DNA of 64,000 nucleotides. Source: Paenibacillus sp. DMB20 (GTDB lineage Bacteria > Bacillota > Bacilli > Paenibacillales > Paenibacillaceae). Both the position numbers and the translations under genes were made by a program. Position 1 is the stretch's first letter. Every line of letters starts with the position of its first letter. Under the pieces are notes generated by a model that saw nothing but the letters and a program-made list of their open reading frames with translations, did no database searches and was not told the origin of the DNA. The stretch is from positions 1 to 64,000 of the forward strand of contig NZ_LAZU01000015.1 in the NCBI RefSeq assembly GCF_000987955.1. The letters run 5' to 3'. Positions 17,547 through 25,583 of the stretch are shown in pieces.

Positions 17547-19246
17547 GAAAAATCCATCCACCCTTCCATCTGCTCCAGCCGCTCTTTCAACTGTTCGGCG
17601 GCTTTTCCGATCTGCCTGTCATCCTGGGTTTGCAGCGCGCCCTCGAATTGCCGGAGCGCCGCCGCTATGTATTCCCGTCGTTCTCCAAGCGCCTCCTCGT
17701 ACAGCCTTTCGCCTCTGGCGATCAGGAGCCGGTTCTCGGTGCGGTCCCGGGGATGGATTTTGATGCTTTCGAGTTCCTTCAACCGGGCCTCGATTTGCTC
17801 CGGCGTGAGGCTCCCTTCATTTTTTTCGATGATGGCCCGTTTCTTTTCCCCGGTGGAAACGCTGGTCACCTCAACCTCAAGGATGCCGTTAATGTCATAC
17901 GTGTAACGGACATCGATGCTTTGCTCCCCGGCAGGCGCGGGCGGAATTTTGATATTCAGCTCTCCGAGCTTGATATTGTTATCCACGCGCCGGCTTTCGC
18001 CCTGGTAGACATCCACGGTGAGCTGCTTCTGTTGATCCCGGATCGTATAGAGACGTTCCACGCGGCTAACGGGAATCGGCGTGTTACGTTCGATGATCGG
18101 GAGATAGTGACCGGTTGAATAGGCGCCGTTCGACATCTCTTGCGCGACGCTGGTTCCCAAGGTGAAAGGGCAGACATCGGTTAAAATCATTTCCTCCAGC
18201 GCCTGGTCTCGCTGCTTTAGGGCCGTCTGTATTGCCGTACCCAGGGCTACCGTTTCATCGGGGTCGATGTTTGTGTACGGCACCATGCCAAACATGCGGC
18301 CGATGACGTTTTTGATCAGCGGCATTCGGGTCGCTCCGCCGATCATAATGACGGCGTCCAGGTCGGAAGGGGAAAGCGAAGCGTCCCTCAAGGCGCGTTC
18401 GATCGGTTGGCGGAGGCGCAGAAGAAGGGGTTGAGCCAGTTTTTCGTAGGTCTGGCGGTCCAGCGGGAGCTCATGCAACTCCTTGCCGATCCGGACGTTC
18501 ATGACAGCCGAAACGTCTTTGCCCAGATTCAGCTTGCACTGCTCGGCCTGTTTATAGATGACGGATAAAGCTTTAGGATCGAGCGATTCCGGAGAAAGCC
18601 CGAAGGTTTTCAGGAAATGGGACACAAGCAGACCGGTAAAATCCTCTCCGCCGAGGAAGTTGTCGCCGGCAATGGACTTGACGTCCATGATGCCTTCGAA
18701 CAGCTCCAACACGGATACGTCAAACGTTCCTCCGCCAAGATCGAACACGAGAAACTTGGTCTCCGGCTTTTCCTGGTGAAGGCCGTAGGCGATGGCAGCC
18801 GCCGTCGGCTCGCTGATCAGCCGTTCGACTTTGAATCCAGCGATCTCCGCTGCGCGCTTGGTGGATTTTCGCTGCATATCATTAAAATATGCCGGGACGC
18901 TGATGACCGCTTCGGTAACCGGTTGGCCAAGGCAAGCCTCCGCATCGGCCTTCAGCGATTTCAGGACGAAGGAGGAGAGCTCTTCCGGGGTAAATGAAAA
19001 TTTGCCCAGCTTATATATTTTTTCAGTTCCCATAAAACGCTTGAAGGTGGATGCCGTCAGATGGGGATGGGTTATGAGCCGTTCCTGGGCGATGCGCCCG
19101 ACCACGATCTCGCCGTTATCGTCCACGCTCACGATGGAAGGAGTCAGATGCTCGCCGAGGATATTCGGGATGATCACCGCCCGGTCGTCGGACCAGTAGG
19201 CGGCCAGACTGTTGGTCGTGCCCAGATCAATGCCTATCGTTGCCAA
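17543..19246 (-). CDS. hscC: HscC-type Hsp70 chaperone
   Basis: The ATP-dependent chaperone of 567 aa starts at a TTG at 19246 behind AAGAGGGA, giving LATIGIDLGTTNSLAAYW. The nucleotide-binding domain has IGIDLGTTNS, VISVPAYFND, RLISEPTAAAIAYGL, VFDLGGGTFDVSVLE and VMIGGATRMPL. It is shorter than DnaK (about 610 aa) and ends in a short helical lid (IKIHPRDRTENRLLIARGERLYEEAL). In length, the ILTDVCPFTLG region and the C-terminus it resembles E. coli HscC (Hsc62) rather than DnaK. The downstream J-protein and DUF1266 gene repeat the E. coli hscC neighbourhood. Confidence 0.88.
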   Translation of the reverse strand: MATIGIDLGTTNSLAAYWSDDRAVIIPNILGEHLTPSIVSVDDNGEIVVGRIAQERLITHPHLTASTFKRFMGTEKIYKLGKFSFTPEELSSFVLKSLKADAEACLGQPVTEAVISVPAYFNDMQRKSTKRAAEIAGFKVERLISEPTAAAIAYGLHQEKPETKFLVFDLGGGTFDVSVLELFEGIMDVKSIAGDNFLGGEDFTGLLVSHFLKTFGLSPESLDPKALSVIYKQAEQCKLNLGKDVSAVMNVRIGKELHELPLDRQTYEKLAQPLLLRLRQPIERALRDASLSPSDLDAVIMIGGATRMPLIKNVIGRMFGMVPYTNIDPDETVALGTAIQTALKQRDQALEEMILTDVCPFTLGTSVAQEMSNGAYSTGHYLPIIERNTPIPVSRVERLYTIRDQQKQLTVDVYQGESRRVDNNIKLGELNIKIPPAPAGEQSIDVRYTYDINGILEVEVTSVSTGEKKRAIIEKNEGSLTPEQIEARLKELESIKIHPRDRTENRLLIARGERLYEEALGERREYIAAALRQFEGALQTQDDRQIGKAAEQLKERLEQMEGWMDFS

Positions 19247-19447
19247 GTAAATCCCTCTTTCTCCGAGTGTAGGTTCATTTAACCATTTCTCTTTAACGGA
19301 TTGAATAGTCATATCAAATAGAGCCAGAAATCGGGCCCTGTCTCTTATTCTACCAATATGACGAAAGCAAGGCCAGTCTTGCAAGATTGTTCATATCAAA
19401 ACAAGCGGTTATAAAGGAAGTCTAGCGGGGATTCTCATAACGGCAAT

Positions 19448-19473
19448 ATCCCGTGCCTGGGAAGGCACGGGAT
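19448..19473 (-). terminator. Hairpin after the PTS-like gene
   Basis: A perfect 10-bp stem ATCCCGTGCC/GGCACGGGAT has no clear T-run on either side. It is probably the 3' end of the minus-strand gene at 19502. Confidence 0.5.
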
Positions 19474-19501
19474 TACGGTCTATCGTATTTCGGGTTTTAT
19501 T

Positions 19502-21091
19502 TTACATGCTGACCGTTTGCTTGGCATCCCTGTAAAGGGAAAGTTTATTGACGAAAAACGTAATCAGGAATGAACAGAGCATGCTGGCCGTCATGGAAAT
19601 GAGAAAGCCGGTTGTATTATTGGAGGTGACAGGTCCCAGAAAAGACGGGACATAAGCGGTTCCGCGAACGCCGAACATCCCGACGAGCAGTCCCCCGAGA
19701 CCGGCCGATGCAATGGCGCCCGCAAAGACAAGCTTGTTCGAGAACATGAACGGGTAGGCGGCCTCCACAAAGGTACCGAAGCCCATATTGATCGCGAACC
19801 CCGGGGCGGCTACGGCCGCTTCTCCTTTGTCGCGGGGAGCGATGATATTGGCAAGCGTAATGCCGGCGGATACCATCACCAGACCGACCATGTCGACGGC
19901 GCCGAGGAAGCTGTTGCTTGTCAGCTCCATTTCCAGCAGAACGATCGGCAGAATGGCGGCATGGTACACGCCTCCGATAATGGCGGGCCAGATCAGGAGC
20001 CCTGCAATCAGCCCCGCAATGGCCGGGCTCCAGGAAACCAGCGTTTCGATGAGGGAACGCACCGACTCTCCTGCCGCCAGCGCAACCGGGGCAATCAGGA
20101 AGTAGACGAACAACCCTGCAATCAGGCCCGATATGCCCCCGGCGACAATATTGACCGTCGTCGCGGGGAAACGCCATTCCACGCATTTACGGAATACGTA
20201 ATGGACAATGATGCCGGCGCCGATGCCGCCGATCATCCCGCCTATGATTCCGCCTTCCACGGAAAGGATGCCCGCCACGATCCCGGCGACGATGGACACC
20301 TCGTCCAGCTCGGAAATTTGCTTGGCGGCAATGACGGCAAGAATGACGGGCAGCCCTTTGATCATGAGATCAAAGACAGCGGTAAGGGAGGAGAGCCCGG
20401 GGATTTTGCTGGCTGCGAGTATCAGCGCCATTCCGATAAAGCCGGGCAGGGAGGCCATCATCATTCCGCGGAGGTTGATCCGTTTCCATGGCGACTGAGG
20501 ATCGGCTGCTCCCGCCGCGGCAGCAGCCGATCCTCCAATGACGGGACGATAGGGTATCCGCCAGTGCTTGCTCAGTGAAGTCACAAAGGCCACGGCACGC
20601 GTGCGGTTGGTTGTACCGGTCGTTCCGGAGGCTGAAATCACGTATGCGCCTCTCGATTGGAGGAGTGCCATGGAGGTGCCTCCGGTGCCCGCGACCGGCA
20701 GCTTGTGATCGGCAGCGGCCTCAAAGGCAAGCCGATTGCAGCCCTCGGGATCGGCACTCATCGTTATGATGCCGTCGATTTCCCCGAGTTCGATCTGCTC
20801 GGCGATTTCCGCGTCCAGTCGTTTTGCTGCCTCATTGACCTCTTGAAGAGTGCCTTTCGCCAGGATGACCGGCTCCCCCTGAGACATGTTCCAGCTATAT
20901 AAGGCGGCTTCTGTTTCGGCCTTGGCGGAGTCCATTGAAGCGTCTGCGGCGATAAACTGAAGCGCGGTACAGATGAGGCCCGCACTTTCCATTTGAAGCA
21001 GGATTTCTTGCAGAAGCTTCCGCGGATCCTTGCCGCCCAGGTTGTATAGATTCCCTCCGCTGCTTCCGATTATGGCGATTTGTCGATTCAT
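19502..21091 (-). CDS. PTS IIC-like permease with an extra N-terminal domain
   Basis: The 529-aa protein starts at the ATG at 21091 (MNRQIAIIGSSGGNLYNLGG), with GGGAGG ten bases upstream. Residues 1-190 look soluble and Rossmann-like, with Gly/Ser/Thr-rich turns (GTGGTSMALLQSRGAYVI, SASGTTGTTNRTRA). Residues 205-520 form ten or so membrane segments resembling the IIC component of the fructose/glucose PTS superfamily (PAIIGGVYHAAILPIVLLEM, GFGTFVEAAYPF). No IIA or IIB phosphorylation domain is seen, nor a neighbouring PTS gene. The substrate is unknown. Confidence 0.65.
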   Translation of the reverse strand: MNRQIAIIGSSGGNLYNLGGKDPRKLLQEILLQMESAGLICTALQFIAADASMDSAKAETEAALYSWNMSQGEPVILAKGTLQEVNEAAKRLDAEIAEQIELGEIDGIITMSADPEGCNRLAFEAAADHKLPVAGTGGTSMALLQSRGAYVISASGTTGTTNRTRAVAFVTSLSKHWRIPYRPVIGGSAAAAAGAADPQSPWKRINLRGMMMASLPGFIGMALILAASKIPGLSSLTAVFDLMIKGLPVILAVIAAKQISELDEVSIVAGIVAGILSVEGGIIGGMIGGIGAGIIVHYVFRKCVEWRFPATTVNIVAGGISGLIAGLFVYFLIAPVALAAGESVRSLIETLVSWSPAIAGLIAGLLIWPAIIGGVYHAAILPIVLLEMELTSNSFLGAVDMVGLVMVSAGITLANIIAPRDKGEAAVAAPGFAINMGFGTFVEAAYPFMFSNKLVFAGAIASAGLGGLLVGMFGVRGTAYVPSFLGPVTSNNTTGFLISMTASMLCSFLITFFVNKLSLYRDAKQTVSM

Positions 21092-21397
21092 CTCTTTTCG
21101 GCCTCCCAATCATATTGACCTTCACGTTTCTATATTACATTAACGGATTATCATATTAAAGCGACGAAATGGTGCGCAGCATGCTCCTAAGCTTGATGAC
21201 CTCCTTTTTTGAATCGTTTCGGATAAATCGCGTGGCATGTGTTTTTTCATGGTAACCCCCGGTTCTTGAATACCTCTAAATATGTTATATTCTACCATTC
21301 ATCTCGCTCCATGGAATAGAGTGAAATGAAAAATAGGATAACATGTTCCATGAAGCTCGCTCCTACCAGAACGTCCCGGAGGGAGGGAATTGAACGC

Positions 21398-21429
21398 GAA
21401 AAAGCGACGCCCCTTGAGGACGTCGCTTT
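21398..21429 (-). terminator. Terminator of the CNNM/CorC gene
   Basis: On the minus strand AAAGCGACG pairs with CGTCGCTTT, followed by TTTCG. Upstream, 21092-21397 holds no supported gene. Confidence 0.75.
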
Positions 21430-21440
21430 GGTTAATCAGA

Positions 21441-22784
21441 TCAATACTCCAGTTCTTCGGCTGCCGCTGCTTCCGTTTCGGAAGCCTCTTCCGTGTTCTT
21501 TACAATTTCGAGCTTCGTATACCGATGGGTTTTCTTCTCCAGCACCGTAAAGGTAAGGTCACGGTAGGTCCAGGTGTCGCCTTTGACCAGCTCCGAATTA
21601 TGGCCGTACAGCCATCCGCCGATCGTATCCAGCTCATCCGTGCTGAGATCGCTGTGCAGAAGATCGTTTACGCGATTAATCGAGACCTTTCCGTTTACGA
21701 TAAGACGGTTCGGTTCCGGTTGCACAAGATCCCGTTCCTCGTCGTCGTCAAATTCGTCGCGGATTTCGCCGACGATTTCCTCCAGAATATCCTCGATGGT
21801 AATCATGCCGGAGGTACCGCCGTATTCGTCAATCAGGATGGCCATGTGCGTGCCTTCCTGCTGCATTTTTTTCAGCAACTTTTTGATCGGTATCGCCTCG
21901 GACACCGTCATGGCCGGGTGAATCAGCTTGGTAAGATCAATGTTGGAATTGTCGTCGAATTCCAGGAAGAACTGCTTTGTGTTCACCATGCCGACCACTT
22001 GGTCCTTATCCCCCCGAACGACGGGGAAACGGGTGTACTGCTCACGCTTGATAATCTGCAGGTTAGCCGCCAGCGGCTTATCTATATACAGACATACCAT
22101 ATCGGTACGCGGGACCATGATTTCCTTGGCGAGCAGATCATCGAATGCGAAAATGCGGCTGACATAGCCGTATTCGCTTTGATTGATCTTGCCGCTTTCG
22201 TAGCTGTCGCTCAAAATCATCCGCAGTTCCTCTTCGGAGTGGGCTTCTTCATGCTCGCTGGCCGGGTGAAGTCCGAAAATGCGGACAAGACCGTTCGCGG
22301 AACCGTTCAAGAGCCAGATAAACGGATACATGATGCGGTAAAACCAGATAATCGGCTTTGCCGTCATGAGCGTGATTCGTTCGGCTTTTTGGATAGCCAG
22401 CGTTTTTGGCGCGAGCTCGCCGATCACGACGTGAATATAGGTCATAAAGATAAATGCAAATACAAAGGACATATACCCGGCGAACTCAGTGGGCAGACCC
22501 AATGCATCGAAAAGGGAATGGAATATAACTTCAAACGTACTTTCCCCAAGATAACCAAGTCCGAGGGCAGTGATCGTAATGCCCAGCTGGCAGGCGGAAA
22601 GATACCCGTCAAGATTCGTAATGACTTTCTTGGCGTTAAGGGCATTTTTGCGTCCTTCCAGTACCAATTGGTCGATCCGGCTGGTACGAATTTTTACAAT
22701 AGCAAACTCTGTCATGACAAAAAAGGCCGTAAAAGCGATAAGTAATACCACTAAGAAAATATTTAAGCCTATACTGTCGTCCAA
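21441..22784 (-). CDS. CNNM/CorC family membrane protein (HlyC/CorC type)
   Basis: Proteins of this family are implicated in Mg2+ or other divalent cation efflux. The TTG at 22784 after AAAGGATG begins LDDSIGLNIFLVVLLIAF, giving 447 aa. A longer frame with an ATG at 22862 has no ribosome site. The order is: a CNNM (DUF21) membrane domain with about four helices (residues 5-175, including the conserved GELAPKTLAI), two CBS domains (about 200-320, EIMVPRTDMV and IDEYGGTSGMITIEDILEEI), and a C-terminal CorC/HlyC domain. It ends in an acidic, Ala/Glu-rich tail. Confidence 0.9.
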   Translation of the reverse strand: MDDSIGLNIFLVVLLIAFTAFFVMTEFAIVKIRTSRIDQLVLEGRKNALNAKKVITNLDGYLSACQLGITITALGLGYLGESTFEVIFHSLFDALGLPTEFAGYMSFVFAFIFMTYIHVVIGELAPKTLAIQKAERITLMTAKPIIWFYRIMYPFIWLLNGSANGLVRIFGLHPASEHEEAHSEEELRMILSDSYESGKINQSEYGYVSRIFAFDDLLAKEIMVPRTDMVCLYIDKPLAANLQIIKREQYTRFPVVRGDKDQVVGMVNTKQFFLEFDDNSNIDLTKLIHPAMTVSEAIPIKKLLKKMQQEGTHMAILIDEYGGTSGMITIEDILEEIVGEIRDEFDDDEERDLVQPEPNRLIVNGKVSINRVNDLLHSDLSTDELDTIGGWLYGHNSELVKGDTWTYRDLTFTVLEKKTHRYTKLEIVKNTEEASETEAAAAEELEY

Positions 22785-22833
22785 TCTAAACACATCCTTT
22801 ATGATTTTTGGCCCGAATATACGTTTTAATAGC

Positions 22834-23193
22834 TTACTGCAAAGCAAGGCGTAAATATGCATGGCTATTCACATAATTCGACCTGAACTTTAAAGGTTCT
22901 AGCAGCATGTGCTTTAAAATCAGAAAGATATGAGCGGTCTGCTGACTGAATACATTCATGCGCGTGGACATCAGATAAACCGGTTTAGTCGTTTCAAACG
23001 TGGTCCGTTCCGGCAGAGGAGTTGTCGGGACCGGGGCGGGAACCGTACGGGCCACCTTCGATAATGCCAATTCCTGCTGCGGTACGGCCGATTCCGATAC
23101 ATCGTCTCCTGTCAGGGATATGGATGAGATCAGCATGAACCATCCAAGTGCCCAATATATGACTCTGCTTCTCCTTCGAATGGGGTCGTCCAA
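22834..23193 (-). CDS. Small secreted or membrane-anchored protein, unknown
   Basis: A TTG at 23193 lies five bases after AGGAGTG. The 119-aa product has a basic start (DDPIRRRSR), one hydrophobic stretch (VIYWALGWFMLISSISL) and a Pro/Thr-rich middle (VPAPVPTTPLPERTTFETT). I do not recognise it. It is followed after 49 bp by the CNNM gene, so the two may be co-transcribed. The strong ribosome site is the main evidence that it is real. Confidence 0.5.
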   Translation of the reverse strand: MDDPIRRRSRVIYWALGWFMLISSISLTGDDVSESAVPQQELALSKVARTVPAPVPTTPLPERTTFETTKPVYLMSTRMNVFSQQTAHIFLILKHMLLEPLKFRSNYVNSHAYLRLALQ

Positions 23194-23418
23194 ATCGTCA
23201 CTCCTATTAGCTTAATGGGTTTGATGTATATTAAACGAAATGATTGCCGTTTGACTAATCTTGTCCGAAAATATTTAAAAAAAACGTCTTTATTGACCCT
23301 AAAAAACCTGTAACCGAAAATAAGGTATATTATACTTATAATAAAAAAAAAGTAAGTGCTGATGTCAAACGGACGGATCCAAAACCTGTCAGCCGTCGGC
23401 ACGAGAGGAGACTCGAAA

Positions 23419-24303
23419 GTGGACATACGATTTAAGCGGGCAAGCGAATTGAGCATGGAAGAGCTTTTAAGGATCTGGAATGCATCCTTCGAGGAATATC
23501 TCGTCAATATGAAGATGGACTTGACTCCTTTTATCCGCCGGGCCGCCTTTGAAGAACTTGATCTGGAAGGCTCTGTCGTGATGTACGTGGATGATGAACC
23601 GGCAGGCTTGACGCTGAACGGATACCGCAAATACGGGGAGGAACAGAGAGTCTGGAACGGCGGTACCGGCATCGTCAAGGCCCGGCGCGGCCAGGGGCTC
23701 GGAAAGCCATTGATCGAAGCAAGCCTGAATACATACAAAGCCCGGGAAGTGGATACGGCATTATTGGAAGTTTTTACGCAGAACGAGCCGGCTGTGAGGT
23801 TATATAAGTCATGCGGCTATGAAGAGGTCGACCAGCTTCGGGTCTTGACGGGGCCGGATCAGCTTGAGGCTTCGGCTTTTGGCGGCGAAAGCAGCGCATT
23901 CGATTATAAAGTCGGCGTTCCCGCCGAGGCTGGCGCTTTGGATATTTACGACCACAGCGGTCCATGGCAGACCCACTGGCAGTGTTTGAAAGAGGGGCAG
24001 TCGGTCATTTTGACGGACGGAAATGAACCGCTGGGTTACGCGCTTTACCGGAACGGGTTTGACTCGGAAGGCAAGCATGTGTCCGTTGTCATCACGAACG
24101 TTGGCATCCACCCCGGAACGGAGGATCAAACGGCCGTCCTGAACGGGCTGCTGCGGTTCGTCATGAAACCGGGAGTAGAGCTGAAGCGCCATGCGAACCA
24201 TGTCCGTTCTTCGCGTCCTCAACTGGGCGTGCTGTTAGAGCAGGCAGGGTTTAAGACAAGCTTGGAGCTGCTGCACATGAAACGGAATATGATGGAAGGA
24301 TAA
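23419..24303 (+). CDS. GNAT N-acetyltransferase with two domains
   Basis: The GTG at 23419 follows GAGGAGAC and begins VDIRFKRASELS, giving 294 aa. Residues 1-145 form a complete GNAT domain: GGTGIVKARRGQGLGKPLIEA is the acetyl-CoA loop region (R/Q-x-x-G-x-G/A), and EVFTQNEPAVRLYKSCGYE is the typical C-terminal strand and helix. Residues 160-294 look like a second, degenerate GNAT copy (DGNEPLGYALYRNGF). The acceptor substrate is unknown. It stands alone and ends at the terminator at 24353-24405. Confidence 0.85.
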   Translation: MDIRFKRASELSMEELLRIWNASFEEYLVNMKMDLTPFIRRAAFEELDLEGSVVMYVDDEPAGLTLNGYRKYGEEQRVWNGGTGIVKARRGQGLGKPLIEASLNTYKAREVDTALLEVFTQNEPAVRLYKSCGYEEVDQLRVLTGPDQLEASAFGGESSAFDYKVGVPAEAGALDIYDHSGPWQTHWQCLKEGQSVILTDGNEPLGYALYRNGFDSEGKHVSVVITNVGIHPGTEDQTAVLNGLLRFVMKPGVELKRHANHVRSSRPQLGVLLEQAGFKTSLELLHMKRNMMEG

Positions 24304-24352
24304 TTGTTAGCCACAGAAATATAGGGCGAGTGTAAGCAATGAAGGTACCTGA

Positions 24353-24405
24353 TAAAAAAGACTGTTCGTCGGAAAGGCATAAATTTCCGGAACAGTCTTT
24401 TTTAA
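24353..24405. terminator. Bidirectional terminator
   Basis: AAAAAAGACTGTTC pairs with GAACAGTCTTTTTT, with an inner GGAAA/TTTCC. It separates the GNAT gene from the convergent LacI gene. Confidence 0.88.
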
Positions 24406-24491
24406 AGAATTATATGCTTGCCTGGCATTTCTTGAGGAGGCTCTCTTGACGAAAGTCGGAAAGACGTATCTGCTTGGGTCGATCCATCTCT

Positions 24492-25472
24492 TCAATAAAC
24501 CTTTTTCGTGGCATGACCAACCGATTCGCCTTCCACCAAAGTAACGTAAATGCGTTCGTTTTCAACCGTCTCACCCGCGATCAGCTTGATTAGCTGTTCG
24601 GCGGCAAGGGCTCCCCATTTGCGTTTGGAATAGTCGATCGTTGCCAGACGAGGCTGAAGATAACGGGTCAGCTCGATATTATCGAAGCCGATCAAATGAA
24701 TGTGCTCGCCGATCGCAAGTCCCGTATCCGTTACCCGGTTGCACAGCCCTACTGCCATTTCGTCGTTCAGGCAAAAGACGGCCACAGGCTCCTTATACTC
24801 CTTTATAATCCGTTCGGCCGCTTTTTCCCCGCCGCTCTTTTTGAAGTCGCCCTCGATTTCGATCCATTCGACGTGATCTACCCGGTCCAGCGTCTGCTTG
24901 ACGGCCTTCATCCGCTGGTTGGAGTCAAAAGAGCCGGAGGGCCCGGACACGATATAGATTTTTTTATGTCCCCGGTCCAGCAGATATTCCGTTGCCAAAG
25001 TGGCGCCTGCTTTGTTGTCCAGAAGCACCTGATTGATGTTTTTATGCTTGAGCTCCCGGTCGAGAACGACGATTTTGTGATTGCGGTCCGCATATTCCAG
25101 CAGTTCTTCGCTTGCAAATGCCTGATCCAGAATAATGGCTCCGTCAATCGCACGCTCGGGAAGCATCCGGTGGGATTGCTTGCCGCTGCATACGATAAGG
25201 TCATATCCTTGCGCATTGGCCAATTCCTTCATGCCATCGAGAAGGTCTCCGTAGACGTCCCCCTTAAAATCCGTCAAGAAAACGCCCAGTATTTTGGTTT
25301 CCCTTTTCTTTAGCGTTCTCGCTGCCGCATTCGGGATATAGTTCATCTCTTGGGCAATCGCCAATATTCTGGAGCTCGTCTCATCCGTTACTTTACTGCT
25401 TCCGTTGAGGGCATAAGATACTGTTGATATGGAAACGCCAGCTTTTTTTGCGATATCCTTAATACTAACCAA
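24492..25472 (-). CDS. LacI-family transcriptional regulator of the sugar locus
   Basis: A TTG at 25472 behind AGAGGAG begins LVSIKDIAKKAGVSISTVSYAL, giving 326 aa. The helix-turn-helix and hinge occupy residues 1-55 (NYIPNAAARTLKKRETKILGV). The rest is a periplasmic-binding-protein-like sugar sensor. It lies directly after the GH94 gene but beyond a terminator (25551-25576), so it is probably transcribed separately. The likely targets are the AAACG-type palindromes at 36041-36054 and 36257-36266, upstream of the operon. The effector is inferred to be a sophorooligosaccharide or derivative. Confidence 0.9.
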   Translation of the reverse strand: MVSIKDIAKKAGVSISTVSYALNGSSKVTDETSSRILAIAQEMNYIPNAAARTLKKRETKILGVFLTDFKGDVYGDLLDGMKELANAQGYDLIVCSGKQSHRMLPERAIDGAIILDQAFASEELLEYADRNHKIVVLDRELKHKNINQVLLDNKAGATLATEYLLDRGHKKIYIVSGPSGSFDSNQRMKAVKQTLDRVDHVEWIEIEGDFKKSGGEKAAERIIKEYKEPVAVFCLNDEMAVGLCNRVTDTGLAIGEHIHLIGFDNIELTRYLQPRLATIDYSKRKWGALAAEQLIKLIAGETVENERIYVTLVEGESVGHATKKVY

Positions 25473-25550
25473 TTTTCTCGCTCCTCTGCTTGTAAACCAA
25501 TCCATAATCCTGTAAAGATACGATCTTTAAAGGCTGTGGAAGTGTTATGG

Positions 25551-25576
25551 AAAACGGCGATCCTTATGGGATCGCC
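25551..25576 (-). terminator. Terminator at the end of the sugar operon
   Basis: On the minus strand GGCGATCC/GGATCGCC is followed by GTTTTCC. It lies between the GH94 stop and the LacI gene. Confidence 0.7.
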
Positions 25577-25583
25577 CTTAAAA

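Noticed and set aside
21092..21397. A 36-codon minus-strand ORF and promoter-like sequences before the PTS-like gene
   Set aside because: The ORF has a G-rich upstream stretch but no family or conservation evidence, and the promoter boxes are weak.
21390..22745. A long plus-strand ORF of about 450 codons opposite the CNNM/CorC gene
   Set aside because: It has no ribosome site or recognisable domain, and its composition mirrors the conserved CorC frame on the other strand.
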